A stretch of 6,607 bases of DNA from an uncultured Clostridia bacterium (lineage in GTDB: Bacteria; Bacillota; Clostridia; Christensenellales; CAG-314). How positions within the stretch are numbered: the stretch's first letter is position 1; every line of letters begins with the position of its first letter. The stretch is from positions 1 through 6,607 of the forward strand of contig CALLXO010000213.1 of NCBI GenBank assembly GCA_937875645.1, given 5' to 3'. Positions 5,381-6,607 of the stretch are shown here, piece after piece. The position numbers and the translations under genes were made by a program. Under the pieces are notes generated by a model. That model was not told where the DNA came from. It saw nothing but the letters and a program-made list of their open reading frames with translations, and did not search any database.

Positions 5381-6607
5381 TGAAAAAAGCATTGGCTCTT
5401 ATTTTAATTTGTTGCTTTTTAATTTTCTTTTCTTGCTGTACTTCTGCCGACAGTTTTGTTTTTGGATTTGATAGTTTTTCTGTCTTTAATACTTATATAA
5501 GTGTAAAACTTTTTGCTCCAAGCGATGATGACTCTACAAAGGCAACATATACAAATGCTGTCAATTTGATGAAAGAAACTTTAAATCAAGTGGAAGCGCA
5601 ACTTTCAGCAAACAAAGAGGGAAGCGATATTTACCGCTTTAATGCCGCAAAGGCAGGCGAAAGCGTGGTGGTGGGCGTTCATACTGCAAATTGTTTTAAT
5701 TTAGCGCAGCAAATGTATGCTGTTACGGAGGGGGCATTTAATCCCGCTGTATACAATTTAGTGGACTTGTGGGGTTTTAGCGCAAGGTTTAACGACATTA
5801 CTGGACAAACTATGCCATATGACAGAAACACTCCTTCGCCGCCGCAACAAGTTTATATAGACGCTTTTAAAACGCTGACTAACTTTGAAGATGTTATTTT
5901 TGATCCCGACACAAATACGCTGACAAAACCATCTAATACAGTGACAATCGACGGAAACACCTACAACGTCAAACTTGATTTTGGCGGTATTGGCAAAGGC
6001 TATGCTTGTGATTTGTTTAAAGAAATAGCTTCTCAAAAGGGCATAACTAGGGGTTACTTTAACATAGGCACAAGCAGCATTTCTTTTTTGGACAATGCTT
6101 ACGGCAAACCCTTTAATGTGGATATGGAAAACCCACGAGCGGAAAATTTTGGTACCGGCTTACTTACTCTAAAAAATATTTCTCAGACAAGTATTTCGGT
6201 AAGCGGCGATTATCAGCGGTTTTTTGAGCATAATGCTAAAAGGTATTGCCATATAATTGACGCAAAAAGCGGAATGCCCACTCAAAGCGGACTGTACAGC
6301 GTGCTAATTGCAGGGAGAAGTGCGGCGATAAACGACTGCTTGACCACTGCACTTAGTACTTTAGATAAAAGCGGTGCGGCAGTTTTTGTAAACAGTCAGG
6401 CATGCCGAGAGTTGGGGGTAACTTCCGCTGTTTTTGTATACGGAAAAGAAGGCAAATTAGCCGTCGCTTCAAATGCCGACATAACTATTACCAACAATTC
6501 TGCAAAAGGATATAATTACGACGTTTACCAAGGACAAGCCACCTTTAACCCTATTTTTGATGCTACTCCTTTAGTTATTGCAGGGCTTGTGCTTATTTGT
6601 GTTATCG
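5380..6607 (+). CDS. apbE: FAD:protein FMN transferase (ApbE family), 3' end outside the window
   Basis: This frame is open from an ATG overlapping the LUD stop by one base to the right edge: 409 codons with no stop. ApbE enzymes attach FMN covalently to Thr or Ser of extracytoplasmic flavoproteins such as Rnf subunits and FMN-binding-domain proteins. The hydrophobic N-terminus (1-20) ends in SCC, a lipoprotein-like but non-consensus lipobox. Family motifs in order are EGSDIYRFN (80-88), TEGAFNPAVYNLVDLWGF (116-133), KLDFGGIGKGYACD (198-211), SISVSGDYQRFF (271-282), HIIDAKSGMP (291-300) and D319-x3-T323, the metal-binding pair. The usual NxGGN-type motif reads NIGTSS (228-233). After the catalytic domain a second hydrophobic segment (from about 397) begins at the edge, so the protein is probably anchored at its C-terminus too or fused to another domain. 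AGGAG (5364-5368) lies 11 bases before the ATG, inside the LUD gene. Confidence 0.9.
   Translation, partial: MKKALALILICCFLIFFSCCTSADSFVFGFDSFSVFNTYISVKLFAPSDDDSTKATYTNAVNLMKETLNQVEAQLSANKEGSDIYRFNAAKAGESVVVGVHTANCFNLAQQMYAVTEGAFNPAVYNLVDLWGFSARFNDITGQTMPYDRNTPSPPQQVYIDAFKTLTNFEDVIFDPDTNTLTKPSNTVTIDGNTYNVKLDFGGIGKGYACDLFKEIASQKGITRGYFNIGTSSISFLDNAYGKPFNVDMENPRAENFGTGLLTLKNISQTSISVSGDYQRFFEHNAKRYCHIIDAKSGMPTQSGLYSVLIAGRSAAINDCLTTALSTLDKSGAAVFVNSQACRELGVTSAVFVYGKEGKLAVASNADITITNNSAKGYNYDVYQGQATFNPIFDATPLVIAGLVLICVI

Noticed and set aside
5758..6036. Minus-strand open frame opposite apbE
   Set aside because: The plus-strand frame carries continuous ApbE motifs across this stretch, so this is a shadow frame.

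Overview
The window looks like chromosomal DNA of a low-GC Gram-positive bacterium, most likely a member of the Clostridia. The evidence is the AT-rich intergenic DNA, many sigma-A-type promoters with 17-base spacers, GGAG-type ribosome sites, a tetrahydrofolate (THF) riboswitch in front of a folate ECF transporter gene, and a single-domain LUD protein of the kind common in clostridia. No species can be named from the sequence. I see no insertion sequence, CRISPR array, tRNA or rRNA.

Left part (1-1000): a promoter fires into a THF riboswitch (about 144-237). Its expression platform is a hairpin that holds the ribosome site and is followed by six T. The riboswitch controls folT, a folate-uptake S component. 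Bases 1-109 hold nothing I can identify. A terminator at 970-998 separates folT from a convergent gene.

Middle (1076-3488, minus strand): a five-helix membrane protein with two C-terminal zinc ribbons, and a MATE-family efflux transporter. Each has its own promoter, and a strong terminator (1961-1998) lies between them.

Right part (3489-6607, plus strand): the divergent intergenic region carries a perfect 8-6-8 inverted repeat, a promoter, and a 13-codon ORF (3658-3699) encoding MDKITSIINCCCK. Three consecutive Cys codons are followed by a stable hairpin and an intrinsic terminator, then by a cysteine synthase gene (cysM type). This is the layout of a ribosome-mediated cysteine attenuator and is the most interesting element in the window. 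After cysM come a LUD-domain protein with its own promoter and an apparently leaderless start, and, overlapping it by one base, an ApbE-type FAD:protein FMN transferase that runs off the right edge.

Two of the transcription units carry RNA-level feedback: folate uptake sensed by a riboswitch, and cysteine synthesis apparently sensed through translation of a Cys-rich leader peptide. The LUD-apbE pair points to redox or flavoprotein metabolism, but its targets are not in the window.
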